This document shows, piece by piece, positions 44,586-54,051 of a DNA stretch of 61,134 bases; positions within the stretch are counted from its first letter, which is position 1; the number at the start of each line of letters is the position of its first letter. The notes below the pieces were generated by a model that saw nothing but the letters and a program-made list of their open reading frames with translations, had not been told where the DNA came from and searched no databases. The position numbers were made by a program, and so were the translations under genes. Source of the stretch: Oryzomonas sagensis (GTDB lineage Bacteria; Desulfobacterota; Desulfuromonadia; Geobacterales; Pseudopelobacteraceae); assembly GCF_008802355.1 (NCBI RefSeq), contig NZ_VZRA01000001.1:1640502-1701635 (forward strand), in the 5' to 3' direction.

Positions 44586-45111
44586 CACGGGGGCTCTGTA
44601 AAATATTTCGACAAGGGTGCCCTGATTACTTTACAAAGATGACCGTCGGGGTGAACGCCGCCCGGGGCGGGTCATGGTGTGTTTGGCCCATTTCCAACTT
44701 GATGCCGGATGGGAAATCTGCTAAAGGTGCATCCATAATAAGCTTTGTCCCTGACTTTATCCAAGAGAAACGGAGCCCTCGAATTCATGGCGGTAACATG
44801 CCATGTAGTCGAGGCTTTTTTGTAAATACTCCATTTCAGGTCCCCATTATCCCGCTTCCACGTAAGGATCAATTCTTGCATTGATTGCCGGTGCCGGACT
44901 CGTCTCCCTCGAAGGGGATGGGTGGCAAGAGGGAGCGCCGGTCTGTTGCTGGCGGTCGTGGGAGCGGTGTGTGTGCCCCGACACGCCTGTTGCCGTTTCC
45001 GGCGTTTGGCCGTTGGAAACCGCAATTAGGCGGAATCTGACCCCATGGGGCACACATGCTTTGTGGGGGCACCGGCGGATTGGTGCCGATTTTGAGGGGT
45101 TAGGAAACAGT
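44586..45111. other. Gap between broken cheW and PAS kinase
   Basis: A 526-base stretch with no supportable gene. It holds the terminator at 44777-44821. The frame at 44639-44884 has no Shine-Dalgarno and low conservation signs. The right part (44880-45110) is open in frame with the kinase but reads as non-coding. Confidence 0.5.
44777..44821 (+). terminator. Intrinsic terminator
   Basis: CCTCGA and TCGAGG (44777-44782, 44809-44814) enclose CATGGC/GCCATG, and a run of six T follows. It ends the chemoreceptor transcript. Confidence 0.7.
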
Positions 45112-46482
45112 ATGAACGAGAATTTTTTTCAGACGGTTTTCGAGCAGGCGTCGGAAGGGATTGTCCTGATCGATGGTGCCAGCAGGTACCTGCTGGAGGC
45201 GAATAAGGCCTTTGCGGAACTGGTCGGCTATCCCGGGGAACAGTTGTTTTCCATGACCCTCAATGACGTTATCGACCTTTCTCCGGTAGGGGTCGAGAGG
45301 CTCTATAATCAGGCTCTCACCGGGAAAGACCCGTATGTCGGCGAGGTGAAATGCCGGCGGCAGGGCGGCGCCCTGATAGACGTGGAACTAAGGTTGAGCC
45401 TGATCCATTTTGGGGAAAAAGAACTTTTCTGCGCCTTCATACGTGACATCACCATGTACCGGCGGGTGGAAAAGGACCTCCTGGAAACGGCGGACAGGTT
45501 CCGGCAGGCGCTCTTTGCCGCGCCCCTTCCGATCATGATTCATGCCGAGGACGGCCTCGTGGTGGTGATCAACAGTGAATGGACCAAACAAACCGGCTAT
45601 GCCTTCAAGGATATTCCCACGATCGATGCCTGGGTGAGGAAAGCCTTTGGCACCGACTCCGCTTCGATGTTCGAGAAGCTCGGTTTCCTGTATAAAACCA
45701 AGGCCGCCTGCACATATGAGGATCTGCCGGTGACCACCAGCACCGGCGAGAAACTCGTATGGAACTTCTGTTCCGCTCCCGCAGGCACCCTCCCCGATGA
45801 GCGCCGTCTGTTCATCACCATCGCCATGGACGTTACCGCGGGCAAGCGCACCGAAAACGACCTCACGGCCGCACTTCACGAAAAGGACAGCATGTTCAGG
45901 GAGGTCCACCTGCGGGCGAAGAACAATATGCAGGTCATTATGAGCCTGCTCAACCTGCAGTCGCGGTACATAAACAATCCCGATGCCCAGGAGTTTTTCA
46001 AGGAGAGCCAGGAACGGGTCCGGGCCATGGTGCTTATCCATGAGATGTTGTGCAACTCCGGTAATCCGGCCCGGATCGATTTCAACGACTATGCGCGGAG
46101 CCTGGTGGGGGGGATCATAGGCGCCTACAGCCCCGGCCAGAGTAATCTCCAGGTGGAAATGCGCATCAGCCGGATAGTCGTCAGCCTTGAAATAGCCGTG
46201 CCCTGCGGCCTTATTATCCACGAACTGGTTTCCAACAGCCTGAAACACGGCTTCCCGGACGTCAAAAACGGAATGATCAGCATCGATTTCGATTGCGACG
46301 AGGCGGGGTTATACACACTTGTGGTAGGCGACAACGGCATCGGCCTTCCCAGGGGGCTCGACATGGGGGCGCCGGCCACCCTTGGCCTGAGCCTGGTCAC
46401 CACGCTGGCCAAACAGCTCCAGGGGGTCGTTGAGTTTATCGGCACCTCCGGAACGGTGTGTAAAATTTCATTCAGAGGATAG
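45112..46482 (+). CDS. PAS-PAS histidine kinase of the HisKA_2 type
   Basis: A 456-residue cytoplasmic kinase. Two PAS domains (FFQTVFEQASEGIVLIDGAS; FRQALFAAPLPIMIHAEDGL) precede a HisKA_2 dimerisation helix with EVHLRAKNNMQVIMSLLNLQ (typical HHRVKNN) and an HATPase (LIIHELVSNSLKHGF, VVGDNGIGLPRG). ATG 45112 has AGGAAA. The next gene, 20 bases after, begins with a receiver domain and is the likely phosphate acceptor. Confidence 0.9.
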   Translation: MNENFFQTVFEQASEGIVLIDGASRYLLEANKAFAELVGYPGEQLFSMTLNDVIDLSPVGVERLYNQALTGKDPYVGEVKCRRQGGALIDVELRLSLIHFGEKELFCAFIRDITMYRRVEKDLLETADRFRQALFAAPLPIMIHAEDGLVVVINSEWTKQTGYAFKDIPTIDAWVRKAFGTDSASMFEKLGFLYKTKAACTYEDLPVTTSTGEKLVWNFCSAPAGTLPDERRLFITIAMDVTAGKRTENDLTAALHEKDSMFREVHLRAKNNMQVIMSLLNLQSRYINNPDAQEFFKESQERVRAMVLIHEMLCNSGNPARIDFNDYARSLVGGIIGAYSPGQSNLQVEMRISRIVVSLEIAVPCGLIIHELVSNSLKHGFPDVKNGMISIDFDCDEAGLYTLVVGDNGIGLPRGLDMGAPATLGLSLVTTLAKQLQGVVEFIGTSGTVCKISFRG

Positions 46483-46502
46483 CCCCGGGAGGGGAAGCGC
46501 AC

Positions 46503-48653
46503 ATGTCCGGTAAGGTGAAAATACTGGTCGTTGAGGATCAGGCCGTTGTTGCGGAAGACCTCAAACAGACGTTGCAGGGGATGGGATACGACGTTCCCGC
46601 CGTGGTCTATTCCGGGGAATTCGTCCTCGATGCGGCGGCGGAGGAACGGCCCGATCTCATTCTGATGGACATCTCCCTCGGAAAAGGCGACGACGGCATC
46701 ATGGTCGCCGAAAAGGTCCGCGCCCGTTTCGACATCCCGGTGATTTACCTCTCCTCCCATGCCGATGACGAAACGTTCCAACGTTCGCTCCTGACCGGCC
46801 CCTTTGCCTTCCTTTTAAAACCGTTCGATTCCCTGCGCCTTCGCCAGACCATCCAGATTGCGCTCGCCAAACATACGATAGAAAAGCAATTGAAGGAGAG
46901 CAGCGAGCAGTACCGCACCATTTTCGAGGTGAGCGGCAGCGCCATGATGATCGTGGACGAAAACGGCACCATCGCCATGGTCAACGAAGAGTTCGAACAC
47001 CTGTCCGGTTACCCCAGGGAAGCGGTCGAATATCGGAAAGAGTGGTCGGACTTCTTTGTGATGGAACAGTTTGCCGCCAAAGAGATCCAGCAATGCCTGA
47101 AAGGGACGGCCAACGGAGCCGCTTCGTTGGATGCCGCCTCCCTGTTCATCGGCAATAACCAGCGTACCAGCCATGTCTGCACCAAGATCAAGAAGGTGCC
47201 CGGCACGGAGCGGTGCGTTGTGTCGCTGATCGACATTACCGAGATCAAGCGCGCCGAAGAGGAAATCCGCACCCTCAATGCCGAATTGATCAAGGTGAAC
47301 ACACTCCTGAAGGAAGAGGTCGCCGAACGCAGGAATTCGGAAAAACAGCTCCAGCATCAGGCGAGTCACGATGCCCTGACCGGCCTCCCCAACCGGGAAC
47401 TGCTCTTCGACCGTCTGAAGCAGGCCCTGGCCTACGAGGACCGGCATAATAACCTGCTGGCTCTGATGATCCTCGATCTGGACAATTTCAAGACGGTCAA
47501 CGATACGCTCGGCCACGTTGTCGGAGACATTCTCCTGAAGGACGTGGCCAAACGTCTCCAGCAGTGCATGCGGCAGTACGATACGGTCGCCCGGTTCGGC
47601 GGCGACGAATTCGTCATCGTCGTCAACGAGATGCCGGACATCCACGACATCGTAAAGTTTGCCGAAAAGGTGCGGGAGTTATTCCTGCGGCCGTTCTATA
47701 TCCTGGATCAGCCCACCTATGTGACGACCAGCATCGGCATCTCCATCTACCCGCTCCAGAGCACCACCGTCGAAGGGTTGCTGAAAACGGCCGACATGGC
47801 CATGTATCAGGCCAAGAGTGAGGGGAAAAACTCGTTTCAGTTCTTCACCGAATCCATGAGCCTCAAGAGCGACGAGCGGGCCACCATGAAAAAGCGGCTC
47901 CGCTCGGCGTTGGAACGGGAAGAATTCCTGCCTCACTATCAGCCGCGCATCGACGCCACCACGGGAAAGATCACCGGGATGGAGGCGCTGATGCGCTGGC
48001 AGCCCAAGGGGGCACCCCTGGCCTTCCCCGTGGAATTTTTCCCCATGCTGGAAGAAAGCGGCCTGATCGTCCCGGCCGGCGAATGGCTGCTCGATAAGGT
48101 GTGCCGCCAGAACAAGATGTGGCAGGACCGGGGGATGGAGCCGCTCCGCGTGGCGGTAAACACGTCTGCCCGGCAGTTTCACCAGGACGACTTCACGGAA
48201 AAGGTCGCCCAGGCCCTTTCCGCTACCCGGCTCGATCCGCATTACCTCGAAATCGAGCTTCCGGAAAAGATCATCATGGACAATATCACCGAAAGCGTGC
48301 GGAAGCTGGGGGAGTTGCGGGAGATCGGCGTCAAGATTTCCCTCGACAATTTCGGCACGGGCTACTCATCGCTCAGCCACCTGAACCGGCTCCCCATCGA
48401 CGAGTTGCAGATCGATAAGTCCCTGGTCAACAGCATTACCTTCGATCCGGGCGAGGCGGCGGTGGTCTCCGCCATCATAACCATGGGGCACAGCCTGGGT
48501 AAGAAGCTCGTGGCCGAAGGGGTTGAGTCGGAGGATCAATACCTGTTCCTTGCGCATCAACGGTGCGAAGAGATGCAGGGACACTACTTCAGCAGGCCGC
48601 TGCCGCCGGACGACTTTGAAAAGCTGGTGCGGCTGTTTCCCGTCCCGGCATGA
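46503..48653 (+). CDS. Response regulator with PAS, GGDEF and EAL domains
   Basis: A 716-residue cyclic-di-GMP protein: receiver with Asp56 (LILMDISLGK), PAS, GGDEF (366-370, intact GGDEF) with the inhibitory RxxD at 357-360, and EAL (E494 in MEALMRW). The diguanylate cyclase half looks active. The phosphodiesterase half is altered: the usual DDFGTG reads DNFGTG (N616) and the LKID lysine is Gln636, both catalytic positions. It probably makes c-di-GMP and may bind it through EAL. The kinase at 45112 should drive it. Confidence 0.93.
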   Translation: MSGKVKILVVEDQAVVAEDLKQTLQGMGYDVPAVVYSGEFVLDAAAEERPDLILMDISLGKGDDGIMVAEKVRARFDIPVIYLSSHADDETFQRSLLTGPFAFLLKPFDSLRLRQTIQIALAKHTIEKQLKESSEQYRTIFEVSGSAMMIVDENGTIAMVNEEFEHLSGYPREAVEYRKEWSDFFVMEQFAAKEIQQCLKGTANGAASLDAASLFIGNNQRTSHVCTKIKKVPGTERCVVSLIDITEIKRAEEEIRTLNAELIKVNTLLKEEVAERRNSEKQLQHQASHDALTGLPNRELLFDRLKQALAYEDRHNNLLALMILDLDNFKTVNDTLGHVVGDILLKDVAKRLQQCMRQYDTVARFGGDEFVIVVNEMPDIHDIVKFAEKVRELFLRPFYILDQPTYVTTSIGISIYPLQSTTVEGLLKTADMAMYQAKSEGKNSFQFFTESMSLKSDERATMKKRLRSALEREEFLPHYQPRIDATTGKITGMEALMRWQPKGAPLAFPVEFFPMLEESGLIVPAGEWLLDKVCRQNKMWQDRGMEPLRVAVNTSARQFHQDDFTEKVAQALSATRLDPHYLEIELPEKIIMDNITESVRKLGELREIGVKISLDNFGTGYSSLSHLNRLPIDELQIDKSLVNSITFDPGEAAVVSAIITMGHSLGKKLVAEGVESEDQYLFLAHQRCEEMQGHYFSRPLPPDDFEKLVRLFPVPA

Positions 48654-48714
48654 TGTAACCTTCTTATTTTACCGCATCAGTGCCTCTGTGGCCCTGCGGC
48701 ATCTTCTCACCCGG

Positions 48715-50244
48715 TTAGCTGGTCACGAAGACGATGTTCCCCCCAAAGGCCTTTTCGAACAGGTCCTTTTTGGCATTGCCGCCGAAGATCTCCACCGAGA
48801 TGTCCTCGGTTCCCAAGAGTTTCATCCGGTAATCACCCTCGGTGTGGAGAAGCTCCACCACCTCCACCAGGCCGCTCCGGCGCCGGTCAAGACCGTCGGC
48901 GAGGCGCAGGATGCCCCCCAGCCGGCAGACGGTCTGCCGATCCTTTTCCGACAGGCGCAGGAATTCCACATGCTTTTTCTTGGGGAGCGATTTGCGGTGA
49001 TAGCGGGCGATCTGGGCGATCATCTCCCGCTCCTGGGGGGCAAACCCGAACAGGTCCGCATGGCGGATCAGGTGGTAGGAATGCTTGTGATGGCTGGTGT
49101 AGCTGATGAAGTAACCGATATCGTGCAGGTAGGCCGCGGCTTCGAGGAGCTTCCGTTCCGGCTTCTTCAGGCGGAACTCCTTGCTCAGGGAGTCGAACAT
49201 GGCCAGCGCCATACCGGCCACATGACGGGAGTGGGGTTCGTCGAAGTGACAGGAACGGGCAAACTCCAGCACCGACCGGCGCCAGTTGCGTTGGCCCTGT
49301 TCCTCCGCCATAAGCCCGAGCCGCCTCATGCACCGGATGATCAACCCCTCGCGGATGCCGCGCTCGTTGACCAACAACGTGTTGGCACCGAAAAAACGCA
49401 TCAGTTCGTCAACGACACCGAGACCGGCCACGATGATGTCGGCCCGATCGGGGTTCAGGCCCGGTATCGCCCGCCTCCCCTTGATGTCCCGCCGCATCAG
49501 CATGGCCAACAGGTGCACCAGTTCGGAGCGCAGGGTCTCGTAGCCGTGGACCGATGAATACTCCTGCCGCCGCATGTTCATGACCATGTAGCCCAGGGAG
49601 GTGATGGTGCCGCCGGAGCCGATGAAGGTCTGGACGGCGAGTTTCTGCCCGGAAAAGGCCCTCTTGAGTTCTGCCCGCACGTGGCGTTGAAACTTCTGGA
49701 AATCGGCCGTTCTGATCGGGTCGGTGGGGAAAAAACGCTCGGTCAGGACCACGGCCCCCAGGTCGAGGGAGTAGTACTCTTCGATATGATTGCCCAGGGC
49801 CGTGACGATCTCCACGCTGCCGCCGCCGATGTCGATCATGGCATACCGTTTGCCGTTCATCTCGAAGTTGTGCAGGGCGGATATGGCGGCCAACTCGGCC
49901 TCCTCTTCGCCGGAAATGACCCGAATCTCCCGGCCCAGTTCCCGGCTCAGGACCTCCACCAATTCGGGGCCGTTGGCTGCACTTCTGACGGCGCTGGTGG
50001 CCACCGCCTCGACCTCGGTCACCTTCAGGCCGTCGATCAGTTTGCGGATGCGGCTGATGGCCTCCACAGCCCGGGCAAAAGCCGCGGGAGAGACGGCTCC
50101 GGTCTTGCCGAGCTGTTCGCCGAGGCGCACCGTGGCCTTCTCGTCGTCCAGGACCATAAAGCGTCCCTGCTGCTCGGCTTCGACCACGATACAGCGGATG
50201 GAATTGGTGCCTATGTCGATGGCTGCCAGTCGTGTTTTTTTCAT
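48715..50244 (-). CDS. Ppx/GppA phosphatase (exopolyphosphatase-like)
   Basis: A 509-residue protein. The N-terminal actin-like fold has LAAIDIGTNSIRCIVVE, SGEEEAELAAISAL, AMIDIGGGSVEIV and FIGSGGTITSLGYM. The C-terminal HD-type domain has AAAYLHDIGYFISYTSHHKHS. It hydrolyses polyphosphate or the pppGpp 5'-phosphate. ATG 50244 is picked over the frame start at 50304 because the family N-terminus begins there. The CHAD-domain gene is ten bases upstream, so polyphosphate is the likely link. Confidence 0.93.
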   Translation of the reverse strand: MKKTRLAAIDIGTNSIRCIVVEAEQQGRFMVLDDEKATVRLGEQLGKTGAVSPAAFARAVEAISRIRKLIDGLKVTEVEAVATSAVRSAANGPELVEVLSRELGREIRVISGEEEAELAAISALHNFEMNGKRYAMIDIGGGSVEIVTALGNHIEEYYSLDLGAVVLTERFFPTDPIRTADFQKFQRHVRAELKRAFSGQKLAVQTFIGSGGTITSLGYMVMNMRRQEYSSVHGYETLRSELVHLLAMLMRRDIKGRRAIPGLNPDRADIIVAGLGVVDELMRFFGANTLLVNERGIREGLIIRCMRRLGLMAEEQGQRNWRRSVLEFARSCHFDEPHSRHVAGMALAMFDSLSKEFRLKKPERKLLEAAAYLHDIGYFISYTSHHKHSYHLIRHADLFGFAPQEREMIAQIARYHRKSLPKKKHVEFLRLSEKDRQTVCRLGGILRLADGLDRRRSGLVEVVELLHTEGDYRMKLLGTEDISVEIFGGNAKKDLFEKAFGGNIVFVTS

Positions 50245-50254
50245 TACAGGCCTC

Positions 50255-51133
50255 TTACACCGAGAATTGGTAACGGATCGGGCGTTGTTCGAGCAGCAGG
50301 GCAAGGTGCTCGAGATGGTTCGCGGTCAGGCGTGCGACCAGGGCATCGAGCGCCGCTGCCCCGTCAGGGGCAAGGGGCGCTTCATGGGCGAAAGCCCCGA
50401 ACACCCTCAGGTCGTTGAGGTCGCCGAGCAGTTGCTGATACTCTTTGAGCAGCTCCAGGGTCTCACGGTAATCCTGCGGAAATATCTCGGCAGCGATCTC
50501 CAGAAAATAGCGCCACCGTTTGACGGCTATCCGCAGCGCATGGCGGTTCTGCACGTTTTCCGTCACAAGCGCCCCCGGAAGGTGGCGGCAAATCTCTCCG
50601 TACAGGCGCAGGCCCTCTTCCGAAAAATATGCCGGGATGGAGGTCGGCGCCCCAGGCCTGTGTCGGCCGTCAGCCGGCTCCCGCACCCATGCGGCGTAGC
50701 GGTCGATCACTCGCTCCATCCTGGCCGTATCCAGTTTTTTCAAGAGCCTCCGAACCTTCAGAGCCTCGGATTCCCGCCTGGCGCGCAGATGGAGCAGCAG
50801 GGGGGCGAACGTGTCGCCTGTTCCCCGTTTGTCGGGGGCGTTTCGGGAGAAGAAGATGATCCCTTCGTCCAGGTTGCGCAGCTCGCCAATGCCGCGGGTC
50901 AGGCGCCGGATCGACGGACGGGCGCGGGGCGCCTCGTCGCCGGGGCACAAGGCCCCGAAAAAATCAAGCGCCGCCCTGAGCCGGCGTGTTGAAACCCGCA
51001 GGTCATGAACGGCGTCCACAGCGTCGCAGCGCAGGCAGGCCTCCCGGTTTTTGAGCAGGCCTTTCCAGCGCGCCCTGACAACGGCGGCGGCGCGTTCCCG
51101 GTAGTTTTCCCTGCTGTCGTCAGGCTCCGGCAC
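50255..51133 (-). CDS. CHAD-domain protein
   Basis: A 292-residue helical protein with the CHAD pattern of conserved His and basic residues: AVDAVHDLRVSTRRLRAALDFF, GELRNLDEG and RHALRIAVKRWRYFLE. CHAD domains bind polyphosphate. The gene is directly upstream of ppx (ten-base gap). The start is GTG 51133 behind GGGGGA. Confidence 0.9.
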   Translation of the reverse strand: MPEPDDSRENYRERAAAVVRARWKGLLKNREACLRCDAVDAVHDLRVSTRRLRAALDFFGALCPGDEAPRARPSIRRLTRGIGELRNLDEGIIFFSRNAPDKRGTGDTFAPLLLHLRARRESEALKVRRLLKKLDTARMERVIDRYAAWVREPADGRHRPGAPTSIPAYFSEEGLRLYGEICRHLPGALVTENVQNRHALRIAVKRWRYFLEIAAEIFPQDYRETLELLKEYQQLLGDLNDLRVFGAFAHEAPLAPDGAAALDALVARLTANHLEHLALLLEQRPIRYQFSV

Positions 51134-51275
51134 GGATTATCCCCCATACTGCGGTATATCTGGACTCCTTAAGAATTCTAGCCCGTTTCGGCGGGATGGC
51201 AATCCGCCCCCTGCCGGAGGAAAACAGGGGTATTGTATGCAGTGGGCCGATTAATGCAAGTGTTACGGCACGCCG

Positions 51276-53198
51276 TCATGTTCTTGTAACAAAACCGTCT
51301 GCCAGAATCCGGCGCAGTCGCGCCGCCTCCTGTGGGGTAAGCTTCCGGTCCCGGTACACGGCTCCGGCATAGATGGCCGCGAATTCCCGCACCTTGTCGT
51401 TGCCGGTCTGCCCGGCGGTTTCGAAGAGTCCCTGGCTACCCGGTTGAATCCGCATGCCGCAATCGCGCTCGACCAAACGGTAGAAACGCCGCAACAGCCG
51501 CTCGTTACGCGATGTGAACAGCCACGGGCGGCGGCCAATGACGATCAGGGCGAAGACCAGGGCCAGGGACAGGAGCAGGTAGGGGAGGGCGGCCCGGGCC
51601 GTCGTGCCCGCCTGGAATTTTTGCAGGCGCTTGCCGGCGCTGCGGGCGATTTCCACCTGCTGTTCGAAGTCGTAGGTGACGATGGTGCGGTTCCAGGTAT
51701 GATCGAGGGAGTCAAGGAGCAGGCGCAGCCTCGCCGTCAGGCTGCGCTGCTTTCCGCCTCCCCATACCTCGCCGGCGTTGCGGGCCAGGCTGCTGGGGTC
51801 CACCCGCAACCAGCCGCGGCCGTCCAGGTATGCCTCGACCCAGACATGGGCCATGTCGTCGCTCACCAGATAGTAGCCCCCCAGGTCATTGTAATCCCCG
51901 CCCAGGTAACCGCCCACCAGCCGCGCCGGGATGCCGGCGGCCCGCAGGAGCAGGGCGAAGGCGGAGGCAAAGAACTCGCAGTTCCCCTGTTTCTTTTCAA
52001 ACAGGAACTGTTCCAGGGCGTGTTCGCCGGTGGGAAGGTCGCGCATGCTGTAACGGTAGTTGTTGTCGCGGAAATGCCGTTCCAATAGTTCCAGCCTGCG
52101 GGCGTCGTCGGTCCCCCGGCGCCTGATATCGCCCGCCAACTGTTTTACCCGCTCCGGGATGCCGGTGGGCAACCTCAGGTAGAAAGAGCGGTTAATGCCC
52201 CCTGCCGTCGGCAGGATACCCGAGGTTATTGATTCCGTCCGGTAGCCCAGGCGCCGGGTGATCGGCCCCGGATACTCGAAGGTGCCGTCCGCGGCGCCCC
52301 GCGCCCTGGGCAGGGCGATCATGGCTGGTGCATCCAGGCTGAAGAGGGTGCGGGAGGGGCCCGGCTCCGGGTAGACGACCTGGGCGATGCGCGCCCCTTG
52401 GTACAGCAGATGTTCCGGCGGCACGGCCGCATCCCGTACCCAGCGGTGTCCCTCCATGCGGTTGAAGACCGTGCCGCGCCAGTAGAGTTGTTGTTGCGGC
52501 TGCCGGGACATCTCGGCCCGGAAGGCTATGGTCCGCGACATCGCTACGGTGGCGCTGGCGCCGGGTTCGACCTTGTCGCTGAAACCGGAGGGGCGGGCTG
52601 CCGGGGCGGCCATGATATTCCACAAAGGGATCTGGGTGCGGGGCAGGATCGGAAAGAAGAGCAGCAGGAGCGGCAACGAGGCCAGCGGCATCGCCACCCC
52701 GACGGCCAGTACCTGGCGCAGCTGGGGGCGGGGCAGGGCCATGCGGCCGTCCTGGGCGTGAAAAGTGAGGAGAACCAGTGATACCGCCACCAGCACCAGC
52801 ATGAGGGTCAGGTAGAGCAGGAAGAGGGGACTGAGGTCGAACAGGGAGGATGAGGCCAGGCAGAACAGGGACAAGGCCGCAATCTGCAGATGGTGGCGCA
52901 CGCTCTTCCCGCCGCACAACCTGACCGCCAGCATGATGGCCAGCGCGCTCACCACCGGCTGGACCGGGTTGGCGCGGCTGAACTGGAATGCATAGTAGAG
53001 GAACACCGGCAGAACGGCCAGGTTGAACTGCCAGGTTTTGAGGGGCCAGACGCCCCGGCGGTCCTGCCAGATGCCGGCCAGCAAGCCTGCCGCCAGGGCC
53101 ATGCGCGGTGGTGCGGTCAGCCAGGGGAAGAGCGGCACGATCCCGCACAGGGCGATGGCGTAGGAGAGAACGGCTGTGAGCGAACTAATCGCGACCAT
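51276..53198 (-). CDS. Membrane transglutaminase-like protein (TgpA-type)
   Basis: A 640-residue protein with about five N-terminal membrane helices (LSYAIALCGIVPLFPWLTAP onward), a periplasmic transglutaminase-like domain, and one last helix (ALPYLLLSLALVFALIVIGR). The catalytic triad is visible: Cys in GNCEFFASAFALLLRAAGIP, His in DDMAHVWVEAYLDGRGW and Asp in LRVDPSS. Together with DUF58 and MoxR it forms a common three-gene operon of unknown substrate. ATG 53198 overlaps the DUF58 gene end by 14 bases; the TTG nine bases earlier is less likely. Confidence 0.92.
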   Translation of the reverse strand: MVAISSLTAVLSYAIALCGIVPLFPWLTAPPRMALAAGLLAGIWQDRRGVWPLKTWQFNLAVLPVFLYYAFQFSRANPVQPVVSALAIMLAVRLCGGKSVRHHLQIAALSLFCLASSSLFDLSPLFLLYLTLMLVLVAVSLVLLTFHAQDGRMALPRPQLRQVLAVGVAMPLASLPLLLLFFPILPRTQIPLWNIMAAPAARPSGFSDKVEPGASATVAMSRTIAFRAEMSRQPQQQLYWRGTVFNRMEGHRWVRDAAVPPEHLLYQGARIAQVVYPEPGPSRTLFSLDAPAMIALPRARGAADGTFEYPGPITRRLGYRTESITSGILPTAGGINRSFYLRLPTGIPERVKQLAGDIRRRGTDDARRLELLERHFRDNNYRYSMRDLPTGEHALEQFLFEKKQGNCEFFASAFALLLRAAGIPARLVGGYLGGDYNDLGGYYLVSDDMAHVWVEAYLDGRGWLRVDPSSLARNAGEVWGGGKQRSLTARLRLLLDSLDHTWNRTIVTYDFEQQVEIARSAGKRLQKFQAGTTARAALPYLLLSLALVFALIVIGRRPWLFTSRNERLLRRFYRLVERDCGMRIQPGSQGLFETAGQTGNDKVREFAAIYAGAVYRDRKLTPQEAARLRRILADGFVTRT

Positions 53199-54051
53199 AG
53201 AGGGCAAGCTCCGCCAGCAGTTTCATGCCGTGGTGCCGGCCGATTTCGGCCGGGATGACCTTTCCGTTGCACCTGAGCCCGACCGGCCGCAGCCCTACCC
53301 AGCGCCTGACCAGCCAGGCCGCGCGGGAGATGCGCTGCTCCACTCCCTGCCCCGGCAAGGAGTCGAGATCGATGACCAGGGGCGCCGCCGTCTGCCGGCC
53401 GAACTCCTTGACCAGCAACTCCTCGCTGCGGGCGGAGAGTTTCCAGTGAATCATCCGCAACGGCTCACGGCCGGAGTAGGTCGCGATCCGTTCCAGTTCG
53501 CCGTCCAGGCCCCGATCCTGCCGGGAGTTGCTGCCCTGGCGTTGCGCCTCGTCGCCGTCGCCGACCGTCACGCCGGCCTGCAGCCGGGGAAAGACGATAA
53601 AACGGCAAGCCGTTGCGAATGTCCAGTAGCGGGTGAAGAAGTTCACCGGAAAGGCGGAGCTTATGGTGATCCGGTCGATGGCGGCGTGTCCCCGGTGGGG
53701 GAACGTGAGCGGTACGCTCCCCTCGGCCGATGTGCCGCAGCCGATCAGGGGGAAGGTAATCCCTTGGCCGCCGGGGCATTCCAGGCGGATCAGGAAGGAG
53801 GTGCTGTGCCGTTTGGTGTTGTGGATGCGCAGGCGGAAGGGGGCGGCGGTTTCGGCGAAGATCTCGGCCGGCGGGACTATTTCGGGGACGAGTCCCTTGA
53901 TGTTGCGCATGCCGGCATACCCGGTGACCGACATGAACGCCAGCAGCCCCGAAACCACCAGAAAGAGCAGGTTGTTGCCGGTGTTGACGGCCGAGAAGCC
54001 CAAAAGGAGGGTGATGGCGATGTAGAGCGCCCCCGCCTTGCTGATCTTCAG
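53185..54051 (-). CDS. DUF58 protein
   Basis: A 288-residue protein with two N-terminal membrane helices (ALYIAITLLLGFSAVNTGNN, LLFLVVSGLLAFMSV) and the DUF58 box GREPLRMIHWKLSARSEELLVKEF. No ATG, GTG or TTG fits its start. The natural start, giving KISKAGALYIAIT, is CTG at 54051, overlapping the MoxR TGA as CTGA in the usual coupled form. It is preceded by moxR and followed, with overlap, by the transglutaminase gene. Confidence 0.88.
   Translation of the reverse strand: MKISKAGALYIAITLLLGFSAVNTGNNLLFLVVSGLLAFMSVTGYAGMRNIKGLVPEIVPPAEIFAETAAPFRLRIHNTKRHSTSFLIRLECPGGQGITFPLIGCGTSAEGSVPLTFPHRGHAAIDRITISSAFPVNFFTRYWTFATACRFIVFPRLQAGVTVGDGDEAQRQGSNSRQDRGLDGELERIATYSGREPLRMIHWKLSARSEELLVKEFGRQTAAPLVIDLDSLPGQGVEQRISRAAWLVRRWVGLRPVGLRCNGKVIPAEIGRHHGMKLLAELALYGRD

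Noticed and set aside
44639-44884. 81-residue ORF after the broken cheW
   Set aside because: No Shine-Dalgarno, covers a terminator, and shows no cheW or other family resemblance.
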